A DNA stretch of 64,000 nucleotides from Botrytis cinerea B05.10 (Eukaryota; Ascomycota; Leotiomycetes; Helotiales; Sclerotiniaceae): the NCBI RefSeq assembly GCF_000143535.2, contig NC_037314.1:682001-746000 (forward strand), read 5' to 3'. This document shows, piece by piece, positions 40,820-53,085 of the stretch. The notes beneath the pieces were generated by a model. The model had not been told where the DNA came from, searched no databases, and saw only the letters and a list, made by a program, of their open reading frames with translations. Made by a program: the position numbers and the translations under genes. Each line of letters begins with the position of its first letter. Position 1 is the first letter of the stretch.

Positions 40820-41701
40820 GCAGTTTGCGAGAAATACTGCTCAGAAGACTGGGGTATGTCTCGTCACTACTACATTCCTGTCTGGTGTTATTTAATGAAA
40901 CCAGCAGTAGGGATGCAAGTATTGGTTGGGCAAATTTGGATCGTGGGTGTAACGGAGAGAAATTTAGATAAGTCCTATTAGATGTAGAGGGATGTTCACT
41001 CAAACAAGTATGAGGATAAATTTCCCCTTATATTTTAATACATATCCCATGTTTTGCTAGACTGCACCAGATCATCATCACTGTTCAGTTCTATTCATTA
41101 GTCCTACCATAAAGGCACTCCGCCATCGACAGACATAGACTACCGTTTAAGACAAATCACTGTGTGTATGCATGCTAGTAAAACTTCTGTGATTTTTAAT
41201 TCGCAGTTTCATCGAGGAAGACTGTTTTTGCACCCTGCCTGCAAGTCTCCAAGAAGAAAAGATAAATGTCTTTTATTATAGAGCATCTATATAATGACCC
41301 AGCAAAGGCACTTATGTGCATCTCATTCTATTAACCTCATCTTTCTTCCCTTGATCTCAAACAGCAACTGAAGAAGTGGCTTCGTATTCTCACCAGCACC
41401 AATTAGCTAAGGGTGGCTGGCTAATCATACCATGGAGACCTTTTGCCTTCCTTTTCGCCATTGGAATACCACAACATTGAAGCAATACTATACATGAGAG
41501 TAAAATAGTATTGATCTTACAGCAAGAGATGACGGCGCAAGTTGTTCTTCGAGAGCAAAATTTATTTGCTTATGATAGTATGCAACAACGGCCACTAGTC
41601 ACTCAATCAGTCCATCTCTGTTGTTCTCTATCATACCCAATCACCGCTAAATCTACATTTAATGTTCTCAGCATCATTGCCATTGTAAATTCCTGTACTA
41701 A
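40820..41701. other. Convergent intergenic region
   Basis: 882 bp between the coiled-coil gene and the Sfr1-like gene; no gene or notable repeat recognised. Confidence 0.35.
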
Positions 41702-42549
41702 TTAGTGACATGTCAGATCAAACACCAATGAACCTACATCTTCCTCTCCGGGATTCTCTCCAGTGTCTCCGAGACCTGGCGCTCTCTGTGCTTTCTCATT
41801 CTCCGTTTCGGGGTCAATGCTATATTCTGCATAGAGGTCTCGTTTTTCTTTGTCCTTACTCTCCTCTTCCTCATCATCAGAGTTATTGTTACCATTATTA
41901 TTGGCTTCATCTTGATCCCAATTGTTTTGGTATTCATGTTGTTTCTTTTGCATTTCCTTCCAAGCTCTTGGTCCACCCATCCTGCACATCCAACAATGTC
42001 AGCACAACTCTTGTGGCCCGAGCATGGAGTGACATACCTATTAACCCTATCTCTAACCTGCCCAAATAGCTCTTCTGCTGCCAATCTACTCGCGCTTCTC
42101 CACTTCTCACACAAATCTACCAACTCCCCATCAATCTCTCCACTTCCATTTTCATCTTTAGCTTTACTACCCCTCTCAATCTTCTTCGCCTGTTCTGCCG
42201 TATCCAGTTTCTCCTTCACTTCCTTCAACAGATTCTCTAATTCCCTCTGCTCCTTTAGTAGTGGCGCAATATCCGGGTCAGCATTAATAACTGCTGCTGA
42301 AATGGGCGATGTGAAGGATTTCTTGGTGCGAATCGCAGTATTTGGAGATGGAATGCTCACGACAGGGTAAGAAGTCGAAGTCTTGGAGAGTGAGGGAGTG
42401 GAAGCTGCAGCGGCGGCAGTGGAAGCTCGAGTATTTGGAGAGCCCTTAATCAGAGGAGATTTGAATGGGGTCTTGAAAGGTGATCGAAAGGGTTTTTGGA
42501 GAGTACTTGCAGCTTCAATTCGACGACGTTTCGCCGCTGGGGTAGACAT
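41702..42549 (-). CDS. Sfr1/Mei5-like recombination mediator
   Basis: Sfr1 (Mei5/Dds20) pairs with Swi5 and stimulates Rad51/Dmc1 filaments in homologous recombination. Exons 42038-42549 and 41702-41981 (phase 2) give 263 aa. The N-terminus is basic and disordered with the repeated RPFKSP-like motif (FRSPFKTPFKSPLIKG) seen in Sfr1 proteins. The middle is a helical segment (LLKEQRELENLLKEVKEKLD, about residues 99-118) that would pair with Swi5. Next comes the conserved block CEKWRSASRLAAEELFGQVRDRVNR, which continues across the intron into MGGPRAWKEM. The tail is Asn/Asp/Glu-rich. Assignment rests on these motifs rather than a search. Confidence 0.75.
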
Positions 42550-42898
42550 CTTGTGAGTTTAACTTGAGTTAGTGCTGTTGATGGTAAGTTATTGATCAAA
42601 GATTGTAAAGTATTGTTATAAGAGCATTCCTTAGTAGATGGTTATGTTCTGTAACTAGTTTTTGAAGTTGTGGTTCGCGAAAGGACGAGACGAGAGTCTG
42701 GAGAAAGCTTGGAGAAAGCTTGGACCTCCCTTATTGTTCATCGTCAGGAAACATGTGCAGTCCGAAAGTTTCACCAGTCATTACCTCTTGTAGTATTAAA
42801 TCAACTGAAATATAAGCAGGCAGGCTGATTTACAGCAGACAAATTTGTTGATCTTCAAGCGGAACTGATCATGAATCATTTCTTTATATTTTATAATT
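42550..42898. other. Short intergenic region
   Basis: 349 bp; 5' flank of the Sfr1-like gene and 3' flank of the threonyl-tRNA synthetase gene. Nothing specific seen. Confidence 0.35.
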
Positions 42899-44527
42899 TT
42901 ATATGTAGCGATGAAGCAGTGATGAAAACACGCTCCGTAATCTTGTAGGAGCCATATTCAATGTCTTCAACTGCTCTTCCCATGCTTTGCTATCATCTGA
43001 TATGATATCTTCCTTTAAGACCTCCCTAATGTCTCTGGATGAACCCAGGTGCTCACCTCGTGGAATACCTGATAGGTCGACTGTGACAGTATTGTTCTCC
43101 ACGTTCTTGTTGCCTATAACAATTATTGCGCCAAAACGTTTTCGCTTTGCTTCGGAAATCTTCTTCTTGACTGATCGGGGACTATCATCTAGCTCGATAG
43201 GAACTTCTATGGAATGCCGTGATTTGGGCCATGAATCATGATACGCTCCCTGTCCTAGTTGCATTTTGACCCTATTTGCGTAACTCACTACTTCTTCCGA
43301 ATCATTCACCGTGAGGATGATAACTTTGGAGGGGTTTAACCAGAATGGCCAGTGGCCATTATAATGTTCTATCAAGAGAGCCATCATTCTTTCGACAGAC
43401 CCGAGAATAGCTCGGTGAATTAGGACTGGCGCGACCGGTCCTTGCTTAGCCAACAATATGGGGTCATCTGTTGTCTCTCCTTTGGCCTCAATTTCTGGCG
43501 CAGGAGCTTGATACTCTAATTCAAAACGTTTTGGCAACTGGAAATCGAGTTGAATTGTTGCAGTTTGATGCTCTTTTCCATCGGAATCTTTCAAAATTAC
43601 ATCAATTTTTGGTCCATAGAAAGCGCCATCCCCTTCGTTCATGGTCCATGGTTGTCCACTTTTATCCAGTGACTGCTTCAAAGCTGTCTCAGCATTGTCC
43701 CATTCTTCCTTTGTTCCAATGTAATGATCGCTCGGTCGAGTAGACAATGCTAATCTGTATGGACCAAGCCCCAACGTCGTATACACCATTCTAACGAACT
43801 CCAATGTACCAGAGATCTCTTTCCCAATCTGTGAAGGTCGACAGAAGATGTGCCCGTCATCCTGGTGGAATCTTCGTACCCTGGTTAAACCGCTCAGTGC
43901 GCCGGATATTTCGTTCCTGTGCAATGGACTGAAATCAGTATATCTTACAGGCATCTCACGATAGCTTCGCTGCTTTGATGCGAATATCAAACAATGACCC
44001 GGGCAATTCATTGGCTTCAAACCATATTCTTCATTCTCTCCTTTTTGGCCCCCGATTGTTTCTCCAGATGCACCACGGCCAACCACTGAATACATGTCTT
44101 CGGCATAATTCTCCCAGTGCCCCGACTTTTCCCAAAGGGACTTCTTGTATATTGTGGGTGTTATGACCTCCTCGAAACCAAAATGTGAGTATTGGGCACT
44201 GAGAAACTCTGTCAATGCTTTAAACATGCGTGCACCTTTGGGAAGAAAAAGAGGTGAGCCGGGACTATAGGGGGAAGTAGTAAAAAGCTCTTGTTCGACT
44301 CCAAGTTGTCGATGATCAGCTGCTGGAGTTGAAAGGCTTGCCGTGGTAGCTTTCGCGACGTTCGAGACATTTGAGGCTATTGGTGGACTTTCGCACGATG
44401 CACATGAACGGGCGAGAATGAATGTCGCATGGTTCGACTTCCTGGGGCTTATATATCGAAGACATGCTGGGGACGATTTGACATTCAGCCCATTCTGAAA
44501 CAGTCGCAAGGCTCTGGAGGAAACCAT
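42899..44527 (-). CDS. mst1: Mitochondrial threonyl-tRNA synthetase
   Basis: A class II synthetase charging mitochondrial tRNA-Thr. Single exon, 542 aa. The N-terminal 60 residues are Arg/Ser-rich without acidic clusters (SSRALRLFQNG, RKSNHATFILAR), as in a mitochondrial presequence. TGS and editing domains are absent; the catalytic core starts directly at GVEQELFTTSPYSPGSPLFL, as in Mst1. The catalytic part has LKPMNCPGHC (zinc-ligand Cys), motif 2 (HRNEISGALSGLTRVRRFHQ then DDGHIF), the zinc-ligand His in the KEHQTATIQLDFQLPKRF block, and motif 3 (VLIHRAILGSVERMMALLIE). The anticodon-binding domain follows. Start at 44527 gives the presequence. Confidence 0.95.
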   Translation of the reverse strand: MVSSRALRLFQNGLNVKSSPACLRYISPRKSNHATFILARSCASCESPPIASNVSNVAKATTASLSTPAADHRQLGVEQELFTTSPYSPGSPLFLPKGARMFKALTEFLSAQYSHFGFEEVITPTIYKKSLWEKSGHWENYAEDMYSVVGRGASGETIGGQKGENEEYGLKPMNCPGHCLIFASKQRSYREMPVRYTDFSPLHRNEISGALSGLTRVRRFHQDDGHIFCRPSQIGKEISGTLEFVRMVYTTLGLGPYRLALSTRPSDHYIGTKEEWDNAETALKQSLDKSGQPWTMNEGDGAFYGPKIDVILKDSDGKEHQTATIQLDFQLPKRFELEYQAPAPEIEAKGETTDDPILLAKQGPVAPVLIHRAILGSVERMMALLIEHYNGHWPFWLNPSKVIILTVNDSEEVVSYANRVKMQLGQGAYHDSWPKSRHSIEVPIELDDSPRSVKKKISEAKRKRFGAIIVIGNKNVENNTVTVDLSGIPRGEHLGSSRDIREVLKEDIISDDSKAWEEQLKTLNMAPTRLRSVFSSLLHRYI

Positions 44528-45038
44528 TACGATATTTGTGAATCATACACCTATACCAAAGGAGCTTTGGGAATCTCTCGATATGGAGCTCTGAAGCTTC
44601 GTTCGGTCATTTTTCCGAAATGGTGGGGCAAATCACGAGTTGACGCGACATCGCGTTTGTACGTGACGTTACATGAAGCCTGAAAGATACAAGAGACAAC
44701 TTCCAGGATATTATATTATGCGGGGTTGCGATAGGTGGGAAAGACAACAACAACAAATCATGAGACAACGTCATTCATCTTCATCTATTTCTCCTTCACA
44801 ATATAAGTTAGAATACATTTGCTCTCGCCACTTTCAATATCTACATATGTTTACCACATTCAACTCTTTCTAATCATTGCCTATCAAATTTTCAGCCCTA
44901 TCTTGCTGCCGTGCTACATATACTCTTGTGTTTACCAGTAGAAAGGACAAGCTCGTAGCGTTTATATCACTTGCATCATCATCACTTACCGCTACAACGA
45001 TTCAAAGCAAATTTGAACATCAGAAGCAGCTTCCCACG
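44528..45038. promoter_or_regulatory. Divergent promoter region
   Basis: 511 bp between the mitochondrial synthetase and the next plus-strand gene. A plus-strand frame extends upstream of 45039 with an ATG at 44880, but it is less likely coding. Confidence 0.4.
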
Positions 45039-46759
45039 ATGCGCGGCGGTAGACCAAATCTACCGCTTGGTGAATCATGGGTCGTAGAAGGCAACCAGGA
45101 GGACTATGAAGAATATTTGCCACCCACCGAAGCAGATTACGATCGTCGAGCAAGATCTTCTGTCCCACGAAGACCTACAAGAGGTAGTAACAGATCTCCA
45201 GAGCCAGAATTCGTGATGCCTTCTCTGGACGCGGAAACTCTAGAAGCTTCGTGGTCTCAGGCTGAGAGCACTAGTAGAAGCCCCCGGCGATTCCAAGAAT
45301 CTCAAAGACGAAACTCGCGACATGATCAGAACTTTGAAAGCTCAAGCATACGGCTAAGAACCCAACCCACTCACAACAGAGCCTCTTTAGCTCCACCCAC
45401 TGCAAATTCTCACCCGCCACATCGTCCAAATTCCGACGCCAACGATATCATTACTACGTTCATCGATCATACAACAATGGTCTTGGCATGGATCATAGAG
45501 ATCCTAGGGGGGGCGCTTAGGCTTTTGCGGACGCCTCTATCTTATTTACTTGCTATATGCATTCTCTCTGGCATCGGTCTCGTAGCGCGAAGCCTGATTA
45601 CCACATCCATCTACGCATCATTATCTCCCATTTGTCTACTCCCAGGGTCATCTTTGTTGAACTTGCCTTTCTGCTCAATTCATAACGGTGATTCTAGCAA
45701 GGCAAAAGTACCAGTTGAGTTTGAACAAGTCATGATGGTTCAATCTCAGTTCGAAGATATACTTAGGGAAAGTGCTGGAGGGGTTTCCCTGCCACTGGAT
45801 ATGAAACGTGGAGAGAGCTTTCTTAGAGATCTTCGTCAACTTGTACGATACAGCCAATTGAAATCGAGGTAAGCAAACATTTGATACTTCCAGAAAGGCG
45901 AGCCTCTACATCGAAGGTCTGGCAGCCGAAGTTCACTAAACTGGTCCCACCAGAAGAGCCAAATGCTAATACTTTAACTTGCAGGAACGAACTTGTCATG
46001 GAATTTGATGGATTCATTGATACTGCAAAAATTGCATCATGGGACCTAACAAAATTCAATAGTCATGTGGGTAGAGCGGTAGATAGTGTCATTTCTATCT
46101 CACGCTGGACCTCACGAGTTCTTGATGGTATTCAAGAACGCGAAACGTCTCGTGGTTTGGTCGGAACCTTTGTCAATGACAAGCTACTTGCACCCTTCCA
46201 GCCTACCAAATTTTCTGAAAGACTTGTTCTTGATCAGTATGTGGAGCATACTCGAGCTGTGGAAGAAGAAATCGCTCGTTTGGTTTTGGAGGCGCAAGCT
46301 CTATTGATGGTTCTAAATAACTTGGAAGATCGCTTGGAGATTATTCATGGGATTACAGTACGAGACGGTGTTCAGGTACAAGCTAGCAAGGATGAGACTC
46401 TATCGGAATTATGGGCATGGCTTGGTGGTCATCGAGGCAAGATTAACAAACTCAACGGCCAGCTCAATTTGTTGAAAGAAATTGGAGACCGACGTAAAAT
46501 TGCTTTAGCACATGTATCAGGAACTTTGATCAAGCTTCAAGATATCAGTGCTGGTCTGGAGGATTTGAGAGAAAGGGTGGCCGCACCAGAATTGCTGCGC
46601 GACAGAATTGACATACCCTTATCCGTTCACATCGAGCACATTCAAGCGGGCATAAATCGACTGGAAGAGCAGAAACTTATTACACAAAAATCAAAGGATG
46701 ATATCATGGAGAGAGCGAGACATCGTCATGATATGGAAGGAAATCTCATAGATGGATGA
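45039..46759 (+). CDS. Single-pass membrane protein with coiled coils, 534 aa, unassigned
   Basis: Exons 45039-45868 and 45985-46759 join in phase 2 (GTAAGC donor, TTGCAG acceptor). Residues 1-145 are polar and Arg/Ser/Pro-rich (RRPTRGSNRSPEPEF). Around residues 145-190 two close hydrophobic segments occur (MVLAWIIEILGGALRLL and YLLAICILSGIGLVARSLI), giving one or two membrane passes. The remainder is helical and coiled-coil-like (EEEIARLVLEAQALLMVLNN, LNGQLNLLKEIGDRRKI). The layout recalls nuclear-envelope or ER-membrane tethering proteins, but I recognise no family. The start at MRGG is preferred to the upstream ATG because its composition matches the rest. Confidence 0.7.
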
Positions 46760-47242
46760 CGTGTCTGGGTCTCCAGCTACTATTGCGGTAGTCAGAATTT
46801 CTCGCTAACGAACAACTCACCTGCAGTTACTACTTAATGATAAGGATTAAATTCTTTTTTCTAGCTGTGACGATCAAGGTTTTATTACTGTATACTTTGA
46901 GTGCCAGTATCCTTTTCGTAGTTCTTGGGTGAATTTGTGGGTATTGAAAAGCTTAGTGGATCGGCTTCTTTAGTTTGCCAGCTAGTAGCTCACACGCTAG
47001 TAGCTGAGAGGTCCCCATAAACCCCACACCCCTCTTCATATTCCTTCTTCTTCAAAATTTACATCATTTCTTCGATTTAATATATCAATATCTACGTACT
47101 GCGTCCTTACATACTATTATTTCATTCAACTCGAGTTTCTCATCTCTGCCCAATCACTCGGCTATTATCCTCCTAATAATTCCACCTTCCCTCTCTGCTA
47201 TTGAATATATTTTTTTGTTATTTCTTATGCTTGTCCGACACA
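46760..47242. other. Intergenic region
   Basis: 483 bp with a pyrimidine-rich leader (about 47030-47220) directly before the next ATG, typical of a fungal promoter/5' UTR. A short GCTAGTAGCT repeat lies at about 46980-47005. Confidence 0.4.
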
Positions 47243-48871
47243 ATGACCGACGGTAATGGATCTACGACGGGAGAAGACGAAGGTGTTGCCCCAAAGGAAA
47301 AATTTCCTTCCTCTTACATTCCCGATAATTTCACGTTACCGGGACAAGAACTTCAAAGACTACCGGTGATTCCGTGTGAGTTTCCAGTCAAAGGATCTCG
47401 AGCGATCATTCCGGAACTTCAAATCATTGCTTCGGAAATACGTCTCGTTGGAGGAAGAATTCATCTCAGCCATGAGAGCTCGAAGCGAGTCTATAACGAA
47501 ATAATTTCCGATCAACACCACCCCGAGAGAATGAAAGAAATTGACAATCATCGAGTTCAACAAAACGCCAGATTTAACGAGCCAGCTTTGGAAATTCTTA
47601 TCATAGAGCAAGATCTTATCAAGGATCTAGAACCGATTCCGCAAGATTTGACTATCGTCCGAAGAATGAAATCTATATTTGAGCAGCAGAAAGAGATTCT
47701 GAAACGCAAGAAGACTATTTCGCAGCCGGAATCACGGGATGACACGAAAATTTTATATGTTCATGCGGAGGATAAGCTTTATCCACGAGGTGTCAAGGGG
47801 ACGGCTGGGCGCATAAAATTAATACCAGTGTTTCAATTTTCGGAGCGTGTCACGACTTTGGAGGAGATCGAATATTCGAAAAAGGATAAAAAGCTAGTGC
47901 TATCCGAAGAACTATCGAAGGATATGTTAGAGCATTGTGTTCTACGAATTGACCATAACGATCATTTACTCAACGACTGGAGAAATTTTGTAGCTCTGCC
48001 CACAGAAGACCAAAGTGTAGGGGAAACTTGCATAGAATTAGTGAAGAACCATTTGCTCCACGGAAGATGGGTATGGATCACAAAGGAGACTGAAGTTTGT
48101 CGTAGGAGTATCGTGATTGAGCGAACGTCTCAACTTTACGACGCTCGATTGATGTACATTCTCAGCAATGATATTCAACTGCCCAACCGACTTGAACCAC
48201 TCAAGATTTTCACTCAATCCAGACTCCGAAAGCGGTATACTTTGGAGAAAACGCAGGATCATCAAGAGTTTCATTTGGCTTCAACGGAGGCAAAGCTCTG
48301 GAGATGGGTACATGGTAAAGCTTATGTAGAAGGTGAAGGTGGACCGCTTGCGTGGATAAATTACGAGGACAACAACGATTTGGCCAGGTTCTCCCGTTTG
48401 GAAAACCAGGGACATCGTGATTGGAAGGCAAGAATGGCGATATTTGGAAAGAGAATTGATCGTTCTCTTTCTATCACACCTATGGCCAAGATAGATTCTG
48501 GTCTTGGTGGAATGAAAGCAATCAATAATTCCGACAAACCCTCTTCTTCTCCTACCAAATTCATTTCTAACTTGAAGCATTTACCTGGGTGCGATAAGAC
48601 GAATACCCCAGGATTCGGCTGTGATTGCCCAGGTCCTGCCCAAGAGGAGGGGCATCAGTTGGACGATGACTGTAGTGAGAAACGCCTAAAACACATCAAG
48701 AGCCTGATTCCAAAAGGATCTAGCCTCGAGCAACGTGTTTCCAAACTAGAATCCATTTTCGAAACTGCTTCGCGTGGAAAACCAATTCGCAATTTGGATA
48801 AGATTATTTCAAGATCGAAATTCAAGCGTTCATCAACGGGTTCAATTGCCGCAGCAGTAACGAGACCCTGA
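47243..48871 (+). CDS. Orphan protein, 542 aa, unassigned
   Basis: Single exon from the ATG at 47243 (MTDGNGSTTG), preceded by a C/T-rich leader. No signal peptide or membrane helix. The chain is charged and helical, with positively charged stretches (EQQKEILKRKKT, SRLRKRYTLEKT), aromatic-rich segments (HGRWVWITKETEV, EAKLWRWVHGKAYVEGEG) and a Cys-containing loop LPGCDKTNTPGFGCDCPGP at about residue 460. The C-terminus is basic and Ser/Arg-rich. No domain was recognised. Its length and consistent codon use argue for a genuine, probably lineage-restricted gene. Confidence 0.7.
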   Translation: MTDGNGSTTGEDEGVAPKEKFPSSYIPDNFTLPGQELQRLPVIPCEFPVKGSRAIIPELQIIASEIRLVGGRIHLSHESSKRVYNEIISDQHHPERMKEIDNHRVQQNARFNEPALEILIIEQDLIKDLEPIPQDLTIVRRMKSIFEQQKEILKRKKTISQPESRDDTKILYVHAEDKLYPRGVKGTAGRIKLIPVFQFSERVTTLEEIEYSKKDKKLVLSEELSKDMLEHCVLRIDHNDHLLNDWRNFVALPTEDQSVGETCIELVKNHLLHGRWVWITKETEVCRRSIVIERTSQLYDARLMYILSNDIQLPNRLEPLKIFTQSRLRKRYTLEKTQDHQEFHLASTEAKLWRWVHGKAYVEGEGGPLAWINYEDNNDLARFSRLENQGHRDWKARMAIFGKRIDRSLSITPMAKIDSGLGGMKAINNSDKPSSSPTKFISNLKHLPGCDKTNTPGFGCDCPGPAQEEGHQLDDDCSEKRLKHIKSLIPKGSSLEQRVSKLESIFETASRGKPIRNLDKIISRSKFKRSSTGSIAAAVTRP

Positions 48872-50692
48872 TGCTCTTACGATCTTGCACACAAATGTTG
48901 GATGTAGAGATCGGATTTCTCATCTTTTGCTGTTCTATTAATTTGTGATCGAAAACCGATGGGTCGCAAAAGATAGAGATTTAAATAGAGCTATAGGTTT
49001 GCTGGATAAGCTTGTGTTCTTGAAAGGAGAGGAGAAACGCTGCGTCTTATTGGTTTTATCCTTGGGTCATTGGAATATGGTCATGTACAACGAGTTACGA
49101 TTTATATGCCTATATACCAAAAACAACATATGGTAATAACAATAATAATAATACTAATCACGGTACAATTTTTTTTCAAATTAACATCCCTAACCGAATA
49201 CGTTGTTTTGAGACTATGGAGTGCTATGGTGTAATTGAGAAACTTGCCACTATTCCCAAAACCCAGGTTGAGCGAAGCCTAGCCAGTTCAGTATCAAAAT
49301 GGATTCTGGAAGTGGGAGGAGAAAGCACATGACTTTCTTGCTTGTTTGATTACGTCCAATCTATATGATTTAATACTCGGTTTTTCTTGTCATGTTACGA
49401 ATTCAAGATCTTATAGGTCCAGAAGTCAATCTTCCATCCCCTTGTCAGATTGGTGAGACTAGTAACAAAAAGCGGGCTATTACCATCATAGGTATGAAGA
49501 TCTCGTCTTGTTCTAAACACTTCGTTCTTTGTTTCCCATTTTTCACATCATACCTTCCAACTACACCCAAGCTAATGTCCAAGAAAAAGTATAAATGTGG
49601 GGGAACGGGTAGTTTGATACTAGAAAATTGAGCCGAGACTAAGTTCGAGCTACTGCCGTTTTGACACCTGCATCTCACGAACCTCGTCATGATAGCTTAA
49701 TAGTTAGAATTATAATACTCCAAGCCTTTTAGTTCACCCAACTTCGGGCATACAATTCTCTTAAATTGCAACCAGCTGTAGATCTTTGCTCCAAACATCA
49801 AGGATTTTTTCGTCCTAGCCAACACAAGCAACCTAACTAGCCCAATCATAACAACTCTCATCAAGATCTTCCATATATCAGTGGTTCGTTAGATTTCAAG
49901 ACCTTAAGGTGATAGCATAGCAAAAGTAATTGGTTGATTTCGAGAAAGAATAGTCACTGTTGCACGTCTATCTCACATGCAATTGTTGTTATTCCCATGT
50001 CTGATGTGGTCTTTCCCATCTGTTCGGAATGGGATTTTGCAATGGATTACGTTTCTTGAGATGTGGGTTGAGGTTTAGTGGTCGATGGAGTTCCATTCCA
50101 AATTGTTAGGCTCAAAATAACAGATTAGTTCAGAGCTCGTGAGCAGCGATTCCGAAGAAGCGGGAAGGCTTTGAGGAAAGAGAACTTTTGATTACGTAGA
50201 CATGACTTGTAATGATTATTTTCTCTCCTTAGCGATGTACACAGATTCGATGTGCTTCTCGTCCCTTGTGCCAGAGCTGAGCACTCGGGTGAGTGTCCCG
50301 GCCGCTAAGATAGGTATTTCAATCTTCATTGCCTGTGAGCAATCATTCTGGCGATAATATGGAGGCTGGTTGTGGTCTTTAATGAGACTGTATCGTTACG
50401 ACCGATTTCTACATATTTCTTAAGATCATTGTCGTAATCGATAAATGATTTTTTACAGCAATGATATCAATATGTGGCTGAATTGACGTGGCGGAAGGTG
50501 GCTTTGGAGGAATTGCGGGGGCGGCGCGCTAGCGGAAGTAATTTTATATTGACATTTGATGCATTTCTAAGCATTAGAAGTAAAGTCCGACTGTTGAAAT
50601 TGTCATCATTGAAGCATTTTGACTCTAATATAAGATATGAGCCAATAGACCATTTTTGTTGCTCGATATATATTCCCTTGGAATTCTTCACG
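48872..50692. other. Intergenic region, 1.8 kb
   Basis: No gene recognised. Short frames on both strands lack motifs. An AAT-rich run lies at 49134-49153. The last few hundred bases are the presumed promoter of the Zn2Cys6 regulator. Confidence 0.4.
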
Positions 50693-52557
50693 ATGAATAA
50701 TCTGCTGCGAAGTAAATCGGGTTGTTGGACTTGTCGTTTGCGAAAGAAGAAATGCGATGAACGGAAACCGTCACCATGTTCCACATGCGAGTCGTTAGCG
50801 ATAACGTGCTATGGGTATGGGACTAAGCCAGATTGGATGGATAATGGACCAAGAGAGAAAGAAATGGCGAATAGTATCAAACAAATTGTCAAACACACAT
50901 CGCGTCGAAAGGGTCGATTGACTGGTTCAAATGGGGGTCCGAATAACGGGCTTAATACAGAGGCTTCCGTCATGAAGATTGCACCAAAGACCGCAACTGC
51001 ACCCACTAGAATCACTTCTACAGCTTCCGAAGATGCAGTTTATCAGAAAACTTCATCGGTATCTTCCACTGCTCAATCCAGTCCAAGCGTCTCGGCGGAA
51101 ACTTCCATGGTAAGATGATTGCAATTGAGCATTAATAAATGACTAACAAAACACAGGGCACGACGCCGGAAAGTGGAAACAGTTTCTTCGGTACACCAGC
51201 AATCACAAGTAATGAAGCAGCTTTACTCATGCATTTTGTGGATAATGTGTTCCCACTGCAATATCCTATGTACAAGCCCGAAGTGGTTGAAGGAGGACGA
51301 GGGTGGTTGCTCTCTCTTCTGCTGAAAATTAAACCTTTATATCACGCATCTATTGGTCTGAGTGCTTATCATCGCGGTGTCGTACTTCGTGAAGCGAGTT
51401 CCGGTAAATGTACGAAGCCCAGCATCGCCGAACAAGAGAGCCACCTTGCCATTTGTTTGACTGAATTTCAAGAGGCGATCAGATCTGCTCAGGATTGTGC
51501 TAAAGACTGCATCTATGGTAGGGAAATTTGCGTGGAGAGTAGTCTTGCAATAATGGCTTGTGTTGTTCAGCTCGTCTTCTTCGAGGTAAGTCCCCACTTT
51601 TATGCAATACATGACTTCCCAAAAGCCTTACTGAGATTCGAGTAGCTTTTTGGTGTACAAAAAAGCTCTTGGCAAATACATCTCCGCGCGGCTACGGATT
51701 TCTTTGGTCATGGGTACAGAGAGCATGCCGCCGAGCTTGGTTTATGTGCCAATGTTGAATCGGCAGGCATCACTTTACCAGCATTTTGTGGACTGCTAGA
51801 CAACGAGCCCTCCATAATCTTCTTGTTTCTCTCTGGGGTCGTTATGTGGTTGGACGTCGTTTCTTGTATAACTACAGGAAAATCACCACAACTCCTTGAT
51901 CTCCATCGTATGGCTTTTGGCCGCCAGATCAAGCTAGAGAAGATTATGGGCTGCAAGAACTGGGTTATGACTGAAATAGGCCGTATTTCTATTCTACATG
52001 AATCCAAACGAAAGGAACTCCAGAGCGGTGCCTTTGATTCTCATTCGTTCGAGGCACAGGCCGATATCATCAGACAAACCATCCGACGTGGGCTAAATGA
52101 ACAATTCTTGACAGAACTTCGTATCACAAATCCAACTACGAAGTCACATGTTGAATCACGGATAAGCGACCAAAGTATTGTCACAAGATTCTTTACTCGT
52201 GCTGCTTGCATTTACTTGGAGCTTGTCGTTCATGGGTTTAAGGTTGTTGAGGAAAAGCTGAATTTGCACAGTCTTATCGCTGAACCTTTGACGATACTAC
52301 CAAACTTGCTAGACGGGGATTTATTTCGCGCTATTGTATGCCCTTTGTACATATTAGGATGTGTGGCCAAAGAAAAAGAACGAGATACGTTCAGAATGAT
52401 GTTTTCTTCGCCACCATTGAATGATCCATTTATGCATCATCGAAGAGCCATTTTACCTCTCCTGGAAAAGGTTTGGATTCTCAGGGATACACATTCGGAA
52501 AACGTGAGCTGGGAAAGCGTCTTGCAACTTTCGGAGGATAAGATATTACTCCTTTGA
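50693..52557 (+). CDS. Zn2Cys6 transcription factor with C-terminal fungal TF domain
   Basis: A nuclear regulator. Exons 50693-51109, 51157-51585 and 51646-52557 (both introns phase 0, GTAAG donors) give 585 aa. The zinc cluster is close to the N-terminus, residues about 11-40 (CWTC, CDERKPSPC, CESLAITC), in the variant where the cluster follows directly after a short MNNLLRSKSG leader. A basic then Ser/Thr-rich linker follows. From about residue 145 the helical domain resembles the fungal_trans_2 type (LLMHFVDNVFPLQYPMYKP, GWLLSLLLKIKPLYHASIGL, AILPLLEKVWILRDT). The neighbouring sulfotransferase fragment suggests an accessory locus, but the target is unknown. Confidence 0.9.
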
Positions 52558-53085
52558 GTCGGAGGCATTCAAACTCGAAAAATTATTCGGGGCCCTGGCT
52601 AGAAGCCATCGCGACAACATCACTGTATTTTGATTATTCTCAAAAGTCTCCAGAATGCCGTAGTTACTGAGAGCTCGGTATCGAAAGCTTCGGAAGTAAT
52701 CATCTCCGTCTTGTGGGCCTCCGGAACCTCATGCGGGAGCTTTCAGGTACATGAGCTTCTGCAAGAAGCAGAGTTCTATTAGCGCCCAGGAATACTCTGC
52801 TTGAATGCGAATTTTGGGCTCCATTATGATAGACGTCTCGAAATGTTTCACCAGAATAATCATATGCAGATAACTTAGTGTTCATAAATAGTACGTGGTG
52901 TCTGTAACCTGGAGACAAGGGGGTTCAAAAACACAATCCGATGGCTTGGTGCTGTGTGCAAGCAATCGAGATATACAAGGAATGCAAAACCCCACGCATG
53001 TCTCAGCGTTAAACCCTGCATTTTTCAAAGTTAAATCAAGCTACAAGTTCTTCGAGTGCCAAACGCAACACATAGTCACTATCAA
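52558..53085. other. Intergenic region
   Basis: 528 bp between the regulator and the sulfotransferase fragment; no gene recognised. Confidence 0.35.

Noticed and set aside
44880..45038. N-terminal extension of the membrane/coiled-coil protein
   Set aside because: An upstream in-frame ATG exists, but the added sequence is unlike the rest and the ATG at 45039 has the better context.
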